This document shows positions 63,938 through 64,000 of a stretch of 64,000 nt of DNA, piece by piece (position 1 is the stretch's first letter; each line of letters opens with the position of its first letter). The notes under the pieces are model-generated. The model did not search any database, was not told the origin of the DNA, and worked only from the letters and a program-made list of their open reading frames with translations. Origin of the DNA: Streptomyces macrolidinus (GTDB lineage Bacteria > Actinomycetota > Actinomycetes > Streptomycetales > Streptomycetaceae); NCBI RefSeq assembly GCF_023887685.1, contig NZ_JAMWMR010000028.1:1-64000 (forward strand), written 5' to 3'. The translations under genes and the position numbers were made by a program.

Positions 63938-64000
63938 ATGCCAACCCGCGCCTCGTCCCTCCCCCACCCTCGGCTTCGCTCGGCCGGGGGTACCCCCATC
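63938..64000 (+). CDS. 5' end of an unidentified gene, runs off the window
   Basis: TACTCT stands eight bases before an ATG with no ribosome site, the local pattern for leaderless genes. The frame stays open (MPTRASSLPHPRLRSAGG) to the edge. It includes the CCCTCGGCTTCGCTCGG hairpin repeat that is frequent in Streptomyces, so it may not be coding. Confidence 0.35.
   Translation, partial: MPTRASSLPHPRLRSAGGTPI

Overview
The window looks like core chromosome of a Streptomyces species. The DNA is very GC-rich, many genes use GTG starts, and many have an extended -10 box (TANNNT) a few bases before the start codon, as in leaderless transcripts. Streptomyces marker genes are present: a whiE-type spore-pigment polyketide cluster, the GAF-PAS-GGDEF cyclase cdgB, msiK, nagK-nagA, phoR-phoP/phoU, the mycothiol gene mshA, and a DUF397/Scr1-type regulator pair. 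From memory, most genes between about 10 kb and the right end follow the S. coelicolor order from groEL2 down to mshA, read on one strand. The spore-pigment block is the clear exception.

Layout. Positions 1-8841 are an insertion-sequence-rich accessory patch: a complete-looking IS5-type element, a decayed ISAs1-type element, an IS1380-type fragment and a frameshifted, truncated ISAzo13-type element. These surround a sugar MFS transporter, a small secreted protein and a large secreted GH65 glycosidase. From 8845 the region is conserved: an Old Yellow Enzyme, groL with a double CIRCE array, a cold-shock gene, a MoaD/ThiS-like protein and thrC preceded by a SAM-I riboswitch. Next come gpgS, otsA and otsB (glucosylglycerate and trehalose synthesis), then nagK-nagA behind a DasR-type site, a PfkB kinase, a CBM35 membrane protein and cdgB. 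Positions 25-36 kb hold mostly small enzymes (flavin reductase, GNATs, ArfB, TerD, a GNAT-Nudix fusion), an EmrB/QacA-type exporter and an APH(6)-like kinase.

Positions 36.8-42.3 kb carry the seven-gene whiE-type type II polyketide operon (TcmI-type cyclase, aromatase/cyclase, ACP, chain length factor, ketosynthase, cupin, SchA/CurD-like ORF I), all on the minus strand. A MerR regulator stands where the hydroxylase gene of the S. coelicolor cluster would be. A tRNA-Thr(UGU) and msiK follow, the latter with a second DasR-like site, so amino-sugar catabolism and the shared sugar-ABC ATPase may share a regulator.

Positions 44.6-64 kb contain housekeeping and stress genes: rlmB, cysS, ispF-ispD, carD, the phosphate-sensing phoR-phoP operon divergent from phoU, a Cys-rich 50-residue peptide, a ferritin-like protein, Spo0M, gpmA, an MFS transporter, a YbjN-like protein and mshA. 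I found no CRISPR array, rRNA gene, prophage or obvious defence island, and no clearly new multi-gene system. The most unusual items are the SAM riboswitch on thrC, the relocated pigment cluster without its hydroxylase, the Cys-rich peptide, the 214-bp palindromic element and several leader-region repeats.
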